64,000 bases of DNA, from the NCBI GenBank assembly GCA_026874595.1, contig CM049322.1, positions 21,733,400 through 21,797,399 on the forward strand, given 5' to 3'. The stretch comes from Sipunculus nudus. Lineage: Eukaryota; Annelida; Sipuncula; Golfingiida; Sipunculidae. Every line of letters starts with the position of its first letter. The stretch's first letter is position 1. Below the pieces are notes generated by a model. It did no database searches. It was not told the DNA's origin and worked only from the letters and a program-made list of their open reading frames with translations. The translations under genes and the position numbers were made by a program. This document shows positions 52,238-63,899 of the stretch, in pieces.

Positions 52238-53891
52238 TTGCTTGCTCGGCGGCGCTGGCTCGCGTGTGAGGTCTAAAGCGAAGAGACAGAGCGTTCTTTG
52301 TTCTAGATGTTTCTTGTCTGTTCATGTGCGTGTGTATTGTTCCATATCTAGAATTTCGGGTGAGAAGCTATTTATTAGGGGCTGTGTTTAGAGCCGGCAG
52401 AAAGGAAAATACCAGCAAGCACTAAGAGTGTTACCTTTTCGTCAGTTTTGGGACCTTTACCGACAATTGCAATGGTTTCAGATATTTAACGGATAGAATA
52501 CGGATTAATACAGATAATAATTTGTTAACAAAAAGACACTGACTTCTTTATTCATTCCTTATAAACATTTCACGCTGCCTAGTGTAACAGAATCTGATTA
52601 TATTATTTTATTATATTCATCCAGTTATTCAGTGCATAAAGTGGCTCACAGTCATGCAGTTAACAATAAACTATAGATGTATTATAGTTGGTTGTATGTA
52701 TATTTATTAATGATGTGAATGTGCTTTATGAATGAACGATTAAAAAAGTGATAAAAAATGAAACTTCAACCCTTGTCATTACATACCTAATATTTAAGTT
52801 GCCTTTTTGTCTACAAGAAGGTTACAATTTCTGTCAATATTAAAAAACGTCGACAACATTAATGATAGGAAAGTCAAAGTTAAATGTTGAAAATACTTAT
52901 CTTTCTGTTTTCACTTCAAAATATTGATGGAAAGGGGGAACAAAATGCAAGGAGTCAAGTTCCTATTTTTTCTGTTTTTTTTTTTTTTTCTTCTTTTTTC
53001 TGCCCATCACTTCCAAGTTGACGTCCTGATAATGTTACACATGTAAAATCTAAAATTATAAACATCATGCATCATATGTTTGTTTGCTATTTAAAACAAA
53101 ACAAAACAAATAAAAGATATATAAAAATATATATGAATTATTTCTTTGACTATTTTATAAAGAATATTTTTCGTATTACTGAATGCTTTTCACATAATTC
53201 AAAGATTAACGGCGTTCCTACTATACAGTGTTGCTATTTGTTTAAGTATACAGTTTGTGAAACTTTGTTTTGCAGAAACAAAAAAAAAGTCTTTTACTTT
53301 ACTTTTCCCGTGTGAAGATCAGAAAAGTCCTTCAAGTGTTACAGATTTCATTCATATGAATTAATAATTATGATTGAATCCTGCCCTGAATATAGTAGGC
53401 ATGACTCTTGCTGATAGTTAATGATATGATTATCTGTGATTACCCGTGAGAAGTAATGAATTACAGTTCCTTTTCAAGTGTATTCTTTCACCATGTTCGT
53501 GTATTCCTACATAAAATTGAACATCGGAACATCTCCTTTAGTCAATATAAACATGCTTTGATGTAGCAAGTCCGGTCAAATGAGGTAGAGATTACCGGTA
53601 CCACATTAACTGCCATATAATTAAAAGCCACATACGTACATCTACAGGTGTCCATTTTGGTTCCGAATTATATGTCAGGGCGGTCGCACTCGATACCTGT
53701 AATTTTATTTATTTTTTCTCTTGGTGTCACTGAGGTTCCGGTCCCTACCGCACTTGCGGTGCCTGTTTGTATTGTAATGTACTCTGCTCGGTCATAAAAA
53801 GGGAGATGTCCCGAGAGACTGACTAATTTGTGAATGAAAAAGAGCTATGGACCACAGTTTTCTCTGAAGAGTGAGGAACGCTGACCCGGCC

Positions 53892-53932
53892 GGGGAGAGG
53901 GGGGGTCGGGGGGGGGGGGGGGTCAGAGCGTA
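53892..53932. repeat. G-rich tract
   Basis: Runs of seven and about sixteen G separated by tc, with flanking short G runs. Capable of forming a G-quadruplex. Confidence 0.85.
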
Positions 53933-54133
53933 CACGTGTACCAACGTGATGTATTTCCCTATGGCTCACGTCCCCAGTATGAGCGTATCAATATTTGTGA
54001 AAAATTTATATCACTTCCCTCATCGTCCGAGGTAAGTATGAGTTATCTTCAGCTCAAAGTCTTTCTAAAGCCTCAGTCTGCTACCATACACCGTAGAGTA
54101 CCGCAAGGATTCAGAGACCGCAGGAATACTTTA

Positions 54134-54490
54134 GCCCCGGTCACAACCCGCTGCGGTCAACACACCGTAGTTCACCGTTCGGTTTTGAAACCGCAGGAAT
54201 AATTATGCGGCCGACGTGCCGGAATTGCACGGTGTCTTCCTTATTCGCATGGTCCTTACAACATGCGCAGGTACACCGTCCGTCTCTCGGGTGGCCACGT
54301 AGACGTAAAAAAAAATGTACGAGTTCCTACGTAATCCCTACGTCTACTCTGCGGTGCCCGTCTTAAGCGCTTGCGCTGTTAGTTACGGTCATTGCAGAAT
54401 CCCTGCTGCCTTGGAAAAACGCACGGTTGCCGTACGTCAACCGCAAGGTATGAACCAAAACACCCGCCGTATCCCGGTGGTGATCAAGGC
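54134..54490. mobile_element. Possible PIF/Harbinger-type MITE
   Basis: A 357 bp GC-richer block is flanked by TTA on both sides, the usual TWA target duplication of Harbinger elements. Its ends, GCCCCGGTCACAACCCG and (reverse complement of the right end) GCCTTGATCACCACCGGG, agree at 12 of 19 positions. Internal ccgcaagg/ccgcagg words recur. No transposase present. Confidence 0.4.
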
Positions 54491-55488
54491 TTAAGGAATA
54501 TGATAAACATGGCAGGTACTAATGATTTAAAACTAAGAATAGTAAAGTTATATGTTTTTCTGTTTTACAAATATATCTATAAAGCCTTAATTGGTTTTTA
54601 TTTTAATTTTGTTTGTTATATTTGTATCTCACAATCATTGTATACACTTGGTATCCTAATTAGTCAATTAGATATGGTCATCTATGATTAGTCATTTCAA
54701 CATTTCTGTGAACTTGACCTTTGACCATATGACCCAATTGATTGTTTTATTTAACATGTAAGTTAGTATAGTTGTAACTGTAACATTCATGTTGAATTTG
54801 AGCTATCTTTCAATAGATTTGACGTATGTGGTAAAATGGTGACGTCACGTTTTACAATTTGCATATTATTAAGAAACTTAAAAAAATTACACCACCGAAC
54901 ATCCCTCTGCACATTGTAAGAAGCACATGTGTGCTAAAGGTCTACTTTTCTAGGTTAAGTAGATTTTTGTCAAATAGAAGCCTAATTGATAAAGGCTGAG
55001 CCAGCGGAGCCACCAATATCATAACTTTTCTAATGAATGAAAAAAAATGGCACAAACATGAACAACATTTTATTTTATTTTGACGGTTTTTAACTACTAC
55101 AGTAATAAAATATTACATCATCGACATAGTAAATCTAAAAATATCGCAATATTTAAGCCCAGAAACCTTAAAAAATATTAAAAAAAAACTAGGTTAAAGT
55201 AATAAGTTAGGGTAAGGTTAAGTAATAGTTATAGTAAGGTACTTTTTTGGTAAATATCAAAACAATCGAAAAACACCTTTGATTTGAAAATGTTTCTTAT
55301 ATATTTTGAAGGTAACTGCCTATATTTTTTTGCTGGTTTAACTAGGTTTATGTACACTCCAGAACTGATTCCGGATGCGGATTACGTGACATTTAAGCAC
55401 TATCCTGGTGTCATACAGGCCCGGAGGATACTGCACCTGCGGGGACTTCGGGTGCGTAATCGTACCCATTACTGGGTTATACCTTCGA

Positions 55489-55509
55489 AGTGCCCCCAAA
55501 AGGGGCACT
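55489..55509. repeat. Short perfect hairpin
   Basis: AGTGCCCC-caaaa-GGGGCACT, an 8 bp GC-rich stem with a 5 nt loop at the end of the unrecognised open frame. Confidence 0.75.
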
Positions 55510-56161
55510 CGTTTCTGAGTGAAACACGGCTAGATTGATAAAGCTATCCAATCTGTGAAAACCTTCTAAACGGTTAAGAAGACCTGTCCTTCCATTTATA
55601 TGGATGACTGAAGATACAGACAAACAGACGCTTAAAGCATTGTCTGATACAACCTGGAAATGTGTCATTATATGATAGGCAAACTGCATGAAAGATCTGA
55701 CTATCTGGCCATCACCAGCTTTAAAAAAAAGGGGCGGATAGGCTTACATTAAAGGAATAACTTTTAAACTTTGGATTTACTCTAGACCACCGAGATATTT
55801 AATTAATATATGTATATTAATTGATCTAATTAATAGAATTATTACCAATTATTTAATAGGACTATTGTAATTCACTGTTTTGACAAGGAAACTTTGTTTA
55901 AGAGCTGTCTAACCATGGTGGAAAGACTGTGACATAGTTCAAGTCTGTCTAGATCACCCAACATACGCAGGGCAGTTTGATAAAGCGCCTTAAGGTAATG
56001 GAATAATACACGTAAGCTCAGCCTTCAAAGACGGGTTTTCCTTTATTTATTTTTATTAACCATTAAAATGCATGATTCATACTCGTTCTGCTTTTATATT
56101 TATTCCATGTAATAAGCATCTTTATCAATATACAACTATTTTAATTTATAAATCGTTTCAG

Positions 56162-58465
56162 CCCATTGACGAATCCGAGCACAAGAGACCTGACGGGACT
56201 GACGATGAAGAAAAGGGAGGTAATGTTGAAGACCCATTTATAAGCACGTCCAAGGGGCAGATTCAGGAAAGATCAAAGAAAAAGACCTGATTATTGAGCA
56301 GGAGCAGGCCTCGGCTGAACTCTATAGAGCCCATGCCGAATTTTATGATAAGAGCCTGGATGACTACAACGACAATAAGACACGCTTCTGCAACAGAAAG
56401 CAAGAGAACTACGAATTTCTGGTGAGTTTTGCTCGCTTCAACTATAAAAAATTCTAAAATTATTAATATTCCCATCATATATATTTATATAAATTCCCTG
56501 GACATTTACCTTATTTAAACTATTTTGTTTACAGTAAAGGATATCACAAGCTGGTACACTACGGCCTGCTGTAGCTTTGGAAGAATACAAAAGCATAAGA
56601 GTGGCCAGGCGGCTTCGAACATGACAGCCCGTCAAAGGTGGCAATGGCAGAATTGCCAGTTCTTTCGATAACATATCGTCCAAAGGACTGGGCAGACCAG
56701 GGTGCTTGGGCAGGTAGGAAATGAGCTTTCAATGCCAATTTAAAACTTGCACATATCGTCATGAAAAAGCAATGCTACATCAAATGCATAGTGCCATTAC
56801 AAAGTCGCTTTTACACAAGGTACGCAAACACTTAATGCCTGAAATTTTCTCCTTACAGGTGTCAGGGCGTCCTTATTCAGACACTCAGTCTAAAACCGAA
56901 GATGAGGAAGCGGATTCTCAAGAAGAGGCTGATTATGCTGGGTCTTCTGCTGGCGCTACCCGTGATCCCGTTGTGCCGGTCCCCGTCTACAAGGCCCCAA
57001 AGAATAAGAAAGATTCTTCCTCCGTAGACTCGGCAATACTGGAATTTATCAAGACGAGCCAGACCCAGGGGTTACATCTTCAGAAGAGGGTAGATGAAGC
57101 CCTCACCCCCATGGATGAGGTAGAGGCTTGGGTCAGATGGATGTCCCTGACCCTCAAGTCCCTGCCCAGGCACCTCTGGAGGCAGTTCTGCGACGAGAGT
57201 TATGCTTTGGTCACGCGATACGTCAGGCAGGGAGATGCCCAGCAGTGTTCTAATCCAGAACAGCCTTTCCACCAGCAGCAGCACCCTCCTCTCCCTCAGT
57301 ACTATCAACAACAGTCACATCAGCCCTACCAAGAGCAGCCCTTCCAGCCCAACCAGGATAAGCCATACCAGCAGAACCCAGTACTGCAGCAGCAGCAGCA
57401 GCAGAGGCCGTCCTCAACTCCCCTCCCTAGGTCTCAGGTAAATTATTATTTTTAAATAGAAATTCCATGCATCATACCTTTAAGTCTAAACCTCTTATCG
57501 GTTTAAGGTGATTGACTGTTATATTCTGATTCCATACTTGTCAAGCATTTCTTCTTAACTGTTACCTTGTTATCTTATGTGTAACTCTTAACAGAGAATA
57601 TTAAGTATTTAGTATGACCTGTTTGAAATGGGGTTAGTTGAAGAAAGTAAATTCATGATAAATGTGAGAGTACAAAGATTTTTTTTTCTTGAATGCCCTT
57701 TGTATATTCGACAGCGACAACATTTTTTTAAATCCTTGAAGGTTATACCCAGTATCAGGAATATGTCAGTATTGTATCCATCATTACTGATATTTGGTTC
57801 GAACGAAATATCATATTCTGACAAGTGACAACAGAATTGTTGCATCTTTGTACATGAATATATTGTATCCATTAAGAGATTTCCAGTTTAATTATTTAAT
57901 TTATCATTATGAGACTGCAACCGACAAAGTTTGTTCATTCGCATCATCATTTGAAAGTATATTGTGTTGCACATTGTATTGTACACTGCTGATGCGAGAG
58001 ACATTTACATAGCAGAGTTACTGTTTACCAATCGCATATTTACAATAAAAGATGTTTAAACTAAACGAGCAGAGCATATGTAGAAACGTTCCTACGCCTT
58101 CAACAAAATACCATATTCAGTTAAGCTATACTCCTTCTTATTTGTTATAGGGTAACCTGCATCCATTAAGACCGATGGTAAGGTACGCCCAATGGGACGG
58201 CCAGGACCACGGCATTCCCTTAGCTTTTGAGAGTAGACGTCAATCAGGCAGCAACCAGTCGCAGAACCTGTTAGTGTCAGACCTGTCGCAGATATCCTTC
58301 AATGAGTTTCTGGTAACGATTATCGGCACCTCTCCATTCGGTGTCACAACCCTCTCATCCTCGGCCAAACCTAAGGGAGCGACCGTGAATCCTACCACAA
58401 CACCAACAGCGGAAGAGGTGAATCCCGAAATTCCCAAGGATCATAGCGAATTTAGCGATGACTAA
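56162..58465 (+). pseudogene. MADF-type (Myb/SANT-like) DNA-binding protein, disrupted
   Basis: Four blocks with canonical phase 0 junctions: 56162-56421 (acceptor TTTCAG, donor CTG|GTGAGT), 56540-56713, 56859-57437 and 58151-58465 (TAA). Block 1 holds an acidic leader, then HAEFYDKSLDDYNDNK. Block 2 holds ITSWYTTACCSFGRIQKHKSG and ARQRWQWQNCQFF. Together they follow the MADF pattern of invertebrate DNA-binding proteins. Block 3 has a short helical motif, WRQFCDESYALVTRY, resembling the BESS region, and a Gln/Pro-rich tail. Block 4 is a Ser-rich C-terminus. Two breaks disable it: a frameshift between about 56230 and 56290, and an in-frame TAA in FFR*HIV near 56670. No start codon or first exon was found. 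It may be a recent pseudogene, a transposon-linked copy, or a gene affected by assembly error. AATAAA at 58577 follows. Confidence 0.55.
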
Positions 58466-58576
58466 TATACGTTTATATTGTGTGTTTACAGTTTTTGTTC
58501 AATAGATGACATTCAGTAATTCAGTAATTTTCAGGGAAGATGATGTTGGATGATGAGTTTTCAGGGATGATGATTG

Positions 58577-58582
58577 AATAAA
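58577..58582 (+). terminator. Poly(A) signal of the MADF-type gene
   Basis: AATAAA on the plus strand, 112 nt beyond the TAA stop. Confidence 0.45.
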
Positions 58583-58929
58583 TTTATATTAATAATTTTA
58601 ATAGTTATATTGTTCCATTCTACAGTACATAGAAAGAAAAGAAAATGATATTTTTTTTTTCAAAATATGTATGATCTTCAAATTAAACTTTTGTTTTCAA
58701 GTAGTCGACTGAAAGGATTATATGATAGAACAATATTAAATGCCACATTCTCTGCAAAGAATAACTGAAAGATTAAAATGCCAAAACATATTTTTAAAGG
58801 GGCCCAATCACCTATAAAGCATGTTGAATAAACACGAAAAATAGATTCTTCTCCTCTTTAAAACAAATCTGTACTTGCCAAAATATTCCCTTGAAATTGT
58901 TTGCTTACTCCTGAAAATGAGTGTTAAAA
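58583..58929. other. Spacer between MADF-type pseudogene and LINE
   Basis: No gene. The segment from 58795 (aaaggggcccaatcaccta) looks like part of a dispersed repeat; a similar phrase is at about 1408. Confidence 0.5.
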
Positions 58930-59087
58930 ACAGTGGACCGGGCGCGGTCGAAAGTTTAAACATAAACACAGCGCATGCATCGGCGGGCCACAACAAGTGT
59001 CCTGACTGACTTGCCCAGAAAATGTAAATATGTTTCTTCTGGCTGAGACATCGCTTTAGCGGCCCAAAATCGGACATCTCAAGACAG

Positions 59088-59786
59088 GTGAGCGAAAATA
59101 GAAGTCCGCCTCAAAACCTGAACCCCCAAGCCAGACCTTTCGAATTAACAAATGCCCAGCCAGAAACTCAAACACCCCAAGATGAAAACACTAATCTACT
59201 GGACGCAAACGGAATGTCACTGGTTGAGGTTGTGCAGAAATTAACTGACCAAATAACTTTCTTACAAGCTGAGATGACTGAAATGAAAAATGAAAACAAA
59301 AAACTTAAGGCCAAGGTAGACAAATTAGAGGAATGCTCTAAACGGGACAATTTAATATTCCATGGTATAGATGAGGATGCTGGTAAAGAAACATGGGCGG
59401 ACTGTGAAAACAAAGTTAGAAAGGTGATCAGGGATGAGATGAAGATGGAGGATGATGACATCGAGATAGAGAGGGCTCATAGGCTGCCATGGAAAATTCC
59501 AGGGAAACCTAGGCCTGTTATAGTGAAATTTGGAAAGTATAAGCAAAGAGAGGGGATCCTTGTGCAAGCACGGAGAGAACTAAAGAAAACCAAGTCCAAC
59601 ATCTATATCCAGGAAGATTTCAGTGAGAGAGTGAGAGAGGCAAGAAAGCATCTGAGAGGAAAACGAACAGAATTTAATGAGGCTAATCCGGACATTATGA
59701 CACAACTAAGATATGACAAACTGATTGTGCGGGGGGGGGGGGGGGGGGTGAAGTATATGTATGGGATGAAGAAAATAACAACATAA
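59088..59786 (+). pseudogene. LINE ORF1 (coiled coil plus RNA-binding type), start mutated
   Basis: Open for 233 codons. A Gln/Asn/Pro-rich N-terminus is followed by a coiled coil (about residues 48-85, EMKNENKKLKAKVDKLEE), then LIFHGIDEDAG, IEIERAHRLP and RPVIVKFGKYKQREGIL, the signature of L1-like ORF1 RNA-binding domains. The first codon in this frame at the expected start is GTG, probably a mutated ATG. A run of about 18 G near 59731-59748 gives a Gly run and probably shifts the frame near the C-terminus (LIVRGGGGG). It would bind element RNA; now non-functional. Confidence 0.7.
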
Positions 59787-60204
59787 AATGTATCAGAAAG
59801 AGAAATGTGTCAAACTCTGACAGGGGAGAGATACATACAGAAAACCAATAATGATTAGGCCAGGGTCAAGTAAAATGTAATAATGAAGTAGAACATGCAT
59901 GCAGTCCAGTCGGTTGTTATGTGTCTGAATGTAAAGAGAGTAATGGTTCTATGTGTCCGGATTGTGGAGACCTATTCGTTAATGCTGAAACTGTATGTCA
60001 TACTGATTTAAATTGTTCCCATGTTTATCATAATGTTGTTGATGTTAATAATGATACTACACCAAGTTCAATTGTATACAATTTTCTCGTTCAAGGTCTG
60101 CACATGGAGAATATGATGCACATACTCTTCTCACTGCACTGCACTCCTGCACTAAACATGATGAAAACTGTGATGCACTTTGCACTGAGAACCAGCCTGT
60201 AGGT

Positions 60205-63200
60205 GATTTGACATCTTGTGCACATACAGCCAGTTGTCAGGTAAGCACATTTTTAAAAACGTATTCATTTGTCAATTTGCACCATGAAGCTCCATTGGAT
60301 AAACAAAATACTATTTTACATTTAACCTCTTGGAATGCTCAAGATTTAAAATCAAAATTAAACTCGCCTGAACTTAGACAAATGGTAAAACTGTCTGCCA
60401 TTTTGTGTATTGTGGAAACATGGGCAGTAACACAAGATGAATTTTTAATTACTTTGTTGATTTTAACTGTTACAGTGTTGTCAGGAAAAGATTATCCAGA
60501 GGGGGTGTCCTGGTTTGTTTATGAAAGCGATGTAATTTTCATAATTTAAAGGTTTTCAAATACACTGATGTCATTGCATTTATTATTGATGGTATTTCAT
60601 GCTACTTTGTGAAAAATGTACTATTGCTCCAGAGGGGTCACCTATTCATAATGAGACAGATGAAAGTGATGGTATAGTAAGATTAGAAAATATGTTAATG
60701 GAAATAATTTCACAGTTTGGGGATATGAGTATCATAATTATGGGTGATTTTAATGCCAGGATTGGTCACTTACCTGATTTTATTGAAAACGATAACTTGG
60801 AGTTCACTGGAATCGGTAATTCTTATCCCATGGATGATTTTAAACTTACTAGAAACTCCAAAGATGGAAAGATTAATCAGTTTGGTTTATCTTTACAAAA
60901 TCTTTGTTGTTCATTAAATTTACATATACTTAATGGTCGAGTTGCACCAGATTCAGTAGCGGAGTTCACTTGTATAACTCATGCTGGGCAAAGTGTGGTT
61001 GATTATGTTATGATAAGCTTTGATATTTTTAAGACCGTGAAATCATTTAAAATTTCTACTGTAGATATTTAAGATCATTTCCCATTGTTTTGTGTATTAG
61101 ATATAAAATCCAGTAACATTATCAATGAACCTAGAGAAAATACTATGTGTACTATTCCACGTGTTAAATATAAATTGAAGACTTAAGATGTTATTGAAAT
61201 AAGAAGTATATTTAACCAAGAATATTGTTACATTTACAAGCAGGCATTCCAACAGTGTGTCCAATATGATATTAATGAAGCTGTGAACCTGTTAACAAAA
61301 ATAGTGAAAAGAGTTTCTAAAAAAGAGAAAGGAAATTCAGATGTTAAAAGTTTATGTCAGCCTAAATGGTGGGATGAGGATTGTACTACAGCAAAGGTTA
61401 ATAAATTCAATGCACTGAATAGTTACAGAGTTTCACATAGCCTGGATGACTTGAAGGCTTATAGAATATTAAGACAAAAGTTTAAGAATATATGTGCTGA
61501 AGAAAAACATGAAAATAATTCCATATCAAGAGTTTTGAACACTAAAAATATTAATGAATTACGGAGATATCTAAAGAACTTTAAACAACAAAGAATATCA
61601 ACTAGTATTGATGCAGATTGTTGGTATCAATATTTTAAAGATTTGCTGAATGGTCGTAGTTAGAAATAGAATGAGATAGAAACAATATGGTGAATGCATA
61701 TATAGCAGAACATTTTGATGAAAATAAGCATTGTGGTAATCTTAATAATGATATCACTACACATGAGATTAAATATGCAGTTAAGCAGATGGCGACAGGT
61801 AAAGCACCAGGTCCAGATGGTTTGACACTTGATGTGATAACATTTATTATCAAATTTTTACTTCCATTGTTAGAAAAATTGTACAATAGTATACTTTACA
61901 CAGGTTTTTTCCCAGATGAAAAGAGCAAAGGAATTATATATCCTTTGTACAAAAGTGGACAGATAAACGATCCAGCTAATTACAGGGGAATAACTTTATT
62001 AAATGTATTTGGTAAATTATTTACTAAAATTCTGAATAATAGATTGTTGGTTTACAATTGATAATGCTTTGGTTTGGCAGGGGTTAATACAAAAATATTT
62101 AAGTAAAAGAAGGGGGAGATTCTATTGCATTGATATCGATTTTTCTAAGGCTTTTGATTGTTTCCAATATGATACTTTATGGTATGTTTTATTAAAACAG
62201 GGTATTAATGGAAGAATTTTAAAAGTCATAAGGTCTGTGTACTCCAAAATGCAATCATGTATTCTTACAGATAATGGAACTACAGGATATTTTTCTTGCA
62301 CTTTAGGGACGAGACAGGGATGTATGGTAAGTCCATTATTATTTTCTATATTTATAAATGAGTTTTATTTGACATTGAATAGTTCTGGTTGTCAGGGAAT
62401 TTTTATTAATGAACACCTTCCAAATTTAGTTACTCTTATGATTGCAGAAGATATAGTAAATTTTTCAGATACACCGGGAAGACTTCAGAGACAAATAGAT
62501 CATATAGCCAATTTTTGCCGCAATTATGGTATGAAAGTAAATTTAAATAAAACTAAAGTTATGGTTTGTCGTCGTGGAGGTATTTTACGAAAATCTGAAA
62601 AATGGCTTTTTGAGGGTGAGAAACTAGATGTTGTATCTTTCTACAAATACCTTGGAATCACCGTTACTAATCAACTTTCTTGGACAAAAACACAAAAGCA
62701 ACAAGTAACACAAGCAAATAAAGTAGTATGTATGATAAAAAAATTTAATTATAAATACCAGCATCTAAATATCAATCAGCTTTTTAAGCTTTTCGATATT
62801 ATGGTTGTACCAATTATTTTATATGGAAGTGAGCTTTAGGGCTTTAGTAGAGTTGAGTTGATAGAAAGAATTCAATATAAATTCTGTAAATATATTTTAA
62901 AAGTAAATAGTAGCTGTGTAAATGCAGCAGTACTAGGAGACTGTGGGTGTCTTCCTTTATTTATAAAATATTCTGAGCGCTGTTCGAAATATTGGCTTAG
63001 ACTTCTTTATATGGGTGAAAGTAGGTATCTCAAACACATTTATATGTTGGTAAAGCTAGATTACAATGGAAAAACAACATGGGCTACCCATATGAGATTC
63101 TTGTTATTTCACACTGGATTTGATAATGTGTGGATGGCACAATATGTTGGAGATTCTAATAGTTTTCTCATGTGTATTAAACAACGACTAAAAGATATGG

Positions 63201-63652
63201 CAGTACAAAAATGGCATAATGATATTAACATTAGAAGTAAATTATATGCTTATGGAGTTTTCAAATCTGTGCTTACACTTGAAAAATATTTAATATGTGT
63301 TACAAACAAAGGTTACAGAAATGCAGTGGCCAGATTTAGATGTTATAGTCATAAATTTGCTATAGAATTTGGCCGTAAATTGGGTATCAACAGAGAAGAA
63401 TGGATTTGTGAATATTGTTTTAAGAAAGGTTTTAATATTATTGAAGATGAAGCACATTTTTTGCTAGAATGTCCTATGTACACGGATTTGCTTAATATAT
63501 ATTTGCCAATAACACACCATGAACCTAATGAATATAATTTTAGAAAATTGCTTAATATGGATAAAATGATTCAGATAGTTCAATTAGCAGCCTACATTTT
63601 TCATGCTTTAAAGAAAAGATCAATGTTTTTGGTGTATTATGCCACATCATAA
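60205..63652 (+). pseudogene. LINE ORF2: endonuclease and reverse transcriptase, multiply broken
   Basis: Endonuclease pieces: HLTSWNAQDLKSKL with ETW (60320-60420), IIIMGDFNARIG (about 60740), FTCITHAGQSVVDYVM, then the SDHFP motif with its Ser codon now TAA (about 61070). Linker QPKWWDEDC at 61350. Reverse transcriptase: GKAPGPDGL, NYRGITLLN, IDIDFSKAFD, GTRQGCMVSPLLF, VNLNKTKVM and YKYLGI. The catalytic YADD is MIAED near 62440. A Trp-to-stop change lies at 62837. A C-terminal CEYCFKK...EDEAHFLLECP motif lies at 63407-63474. Frame changes near 60550, 61670 and 62060. No activity is possible. Confidence 0.8.
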
Positions 63653-63899
63653 TAATCATGTACCGTTAAACAGAAATTCATATATATGCTCACTATTTTA
63701 TAAGATATATTTAAGAAGCCTGTTATTTAAGTGTTTTAAGTCCTTTATTTATTATTTCTTTACTTATTTAATTATTTGACGTTACTTCATATCTTTGAGT
63801 ACTATTGATGTATTATTCTTGTAGGAACTTTGGGCCTGAGGCCTTTTTCTTGAATAAGACACTTGTTCAGTTCTGTTAATCGGACCCCTGTCATCCGAC
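63653..63899. other. LINE 3' UTR and 30 bp junction
   Basis: AT-rich 3' UTR ending in the GGCC hairpin and gaataa tail by about 63860-63870, then about 30 nt before the next element begins. Confidence 0.55.

Larger units (their letters stand above)
58930..63870 (+). mobile_element. APE-type non-LTR retrotransposon (LINE), degenerate near-full-length copy
   Basis: 5' UTR from acagtggaccgggcg at 58930, ORF1 at 59088-59786, ORF2 remains at about 60205-63652, and a 3' end with hairpin GGCCTGAGGCC then tttttcttgaataa near 63833-63856. The order endonuclease, reverse transcriptase, C-terminal Cys/His motif is that of L1/Tx1- and CR1-like elements; the clade was not resolved. Several stops and frameshifts make it inactive. 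A second 5' end follows at 63900. Confidence 0.85.
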
